Positions 13,543 through 13,900 of a stretch of 13,900 bases of DNA are shown here, one piece after another. The notes under the pieces were generated by a model that did not search any database, was not told the origin of the DNA, and was given only the letters and a program-made list of their open reading frames with translations. How positions within the stretch are numbered: the first letter of the stretch is position 1; every line of letters starts with the position of its first letter. The DNA lies in NCBI GenBank assembly GCA_022601215.1, contig JAHZIZ010000123.1:1-13900 (forward strand). The letters run 5' to 3'. A program made the translations under genes and the position numbers. The DNA comes from Bacteroidota bacterium (GTDB lineage: Bacteria; Bacteroidota; Bacteroidia; Flavobacteriales; Flavobacteriaceae).

Positions 13543-13567
13543 TTAAAGTGTGAAAGTAACACTTTAA
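13543..13567 (-). repeat. Perfect 9-bp inverted repeat upstream of the ABC ATPase gene
   Basis: TTAAAGTGT (13543-13551) and ACACTTTAA (13559-13567) are perfect arms around a 7-base loop, lying between the stop of the DUF5916-like gene (13576) and the ABC ATG (13533). As minus-strand RNA it forms a hairpin ending UUUAAUU without a real U-run. It could be a weak terminator, a translation-control hairpin or an operator. Confidence 0.5.
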
Positions 13568-13575
13568 GGCCGATC

Positions 13576-13900
13576 TTACAACGCTGCCGACTTTTTGTTA
13601 AAAAGGTATTTTACATTATTATAATCAATAAAGTAAGTAATACGAAGGGATAAGGTATGTTGAGAAGGCTCCTCAAATAGGTTAGAAAGACTTTCTCCAT
13701 ATCCAAGTGTAGCTTGCTCATCTAATTTGAACATCTGGTTTCTATACAAGAAAGTGGCTTCACTACCGGGAGCAAATCGCCAGCGGAAACTTAAATCCAA
13801 ATTCCAGATATTAAAATTCCTATTTGGATCATTAGTTTCGGTGTCGTAATCTGTCCTTGAACGTGTTCCGTCCTTATTTAGGGTCCAGAAGATATCATCG
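13576..13900 (-). CDS. C-terminal 107 residues of a DUF5916-like outer-membrane protein (partial, runs off right edge)
   Basis: An open minus-strand frame continues without a stop to the window edge and ends at TAA 13576-13578. The tail shows alternating hydrophobic/polar strands typical of a beta-barrel end: NFNIWNLDLSFRWRFAPGSE, then ATFLYRNQMFKLD and HTLSLRITYFIDYNNVKYLF. The phrase W-x-FAPGSE followed by a Y/W-x-NQ strand and an SLR-x-x-YF-x-DYN strand recalls the C-terminus of DUF5916 proteins, which carry an N-terminal carbohydrate-binding-like domain and are common in Bacteroidota. The start is outside the window. A shorter frame beginning with TTG at 13800 is only the end of this gene. 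Family call is from memory of the pattern; cellular role unknown. Confidence 0.7.
   Translation of the reverse strand, partial: DDIFWTLNKDGTRSRTDYDTETNDPNRNFNIWNLDLSFRWRFAPGSEATFLYRNQMFKLDEQATLGYGESLSNLFEEPSQHTLSLRITYFIDYNNVKYLFNKKSAAL

Noticed and set aside
1..13900. Mobile elements, CRISPR arrays, tRNA or rRNA genes, phage genes
   Set aside because: I looked for repeats in regular arrays, transposase-like frames and tRNA-like cloverleaf segments and saw none; nearly all DNA is taken up by chromosomal coding genes.

Overview
The window looks like chromosomal DNA of a marine-type member of the Flavobacteriia (Bacteroidota). The evidence is AT-rich DNA, A-rich leaders without consistent Shine-Dalgarno sites, several matches to the Bacteroidota -7 promoter element (TAnnTTTG), and gene families typical of that group (DUF4870-type membrane proteins, a BatA N-terminal domain protein, TIGR02757, a DUF5916-like tail). 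It is an ordinary housekeeping and conserved-hypothetical region. I see no prophage, insertion sequence, CRISPR array, rRNA or tRNA. Both edges cut a gene: uvrA on the left and an outer-membrane-type protein on the right.

Left part (1-2790): the first 569 codons of uvrA on the minus strand run off the left edge. Divergent from it is an ECF-type sigma factor gene followed by a 50-codon conserved-looking small gene, closed by a strong intrinsic terminator. Middle-left (2794-6806): nth (minus) is divergent from bcp (plus), with a perfect dyad between them. bcp overlaps tail-to-tail with a 481-residue conserved protein of unknown function (minus). That gene is divergent from a plus-strand pair, a PhnP-like metallo-beta-lactamase hydrolase and a membrane-anchored coiled-coil protein. 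Middle-right (6822-11440): a minus-strand series reads, in transcription order, BatA-like membrane protein, a dihydroorotase homologue without its metal site, two tandem DUF4870-type membrane proteins, a terminator, then a carboxylesterase. Right part (11509-13900): all on minus, a DUF5916-like outer-membrane protein C-terminus, a LolD-like ABC ATPase, a TIGR02757 protein and a secreted protein of unknown function.

The most interesting points are: (1) a dihydroorotase-fold protein that has lost almost every metal ligand, in a tight operon (3-bp gap, then an 8-bp overlap) with a BatA-like membrane protein and a DUF4870 protein; (2) an endonuclease III with both catalytic residues but no cysteine at all, so no 4Fe-4S cluster; (3) a UvrA missing half of its first zinc site; (4) an ECF sigma factor whose downstream neighbour is a small soluble protein, not an anti-sigma factor; and (5) several short perfect inverted repeats close to start codons.
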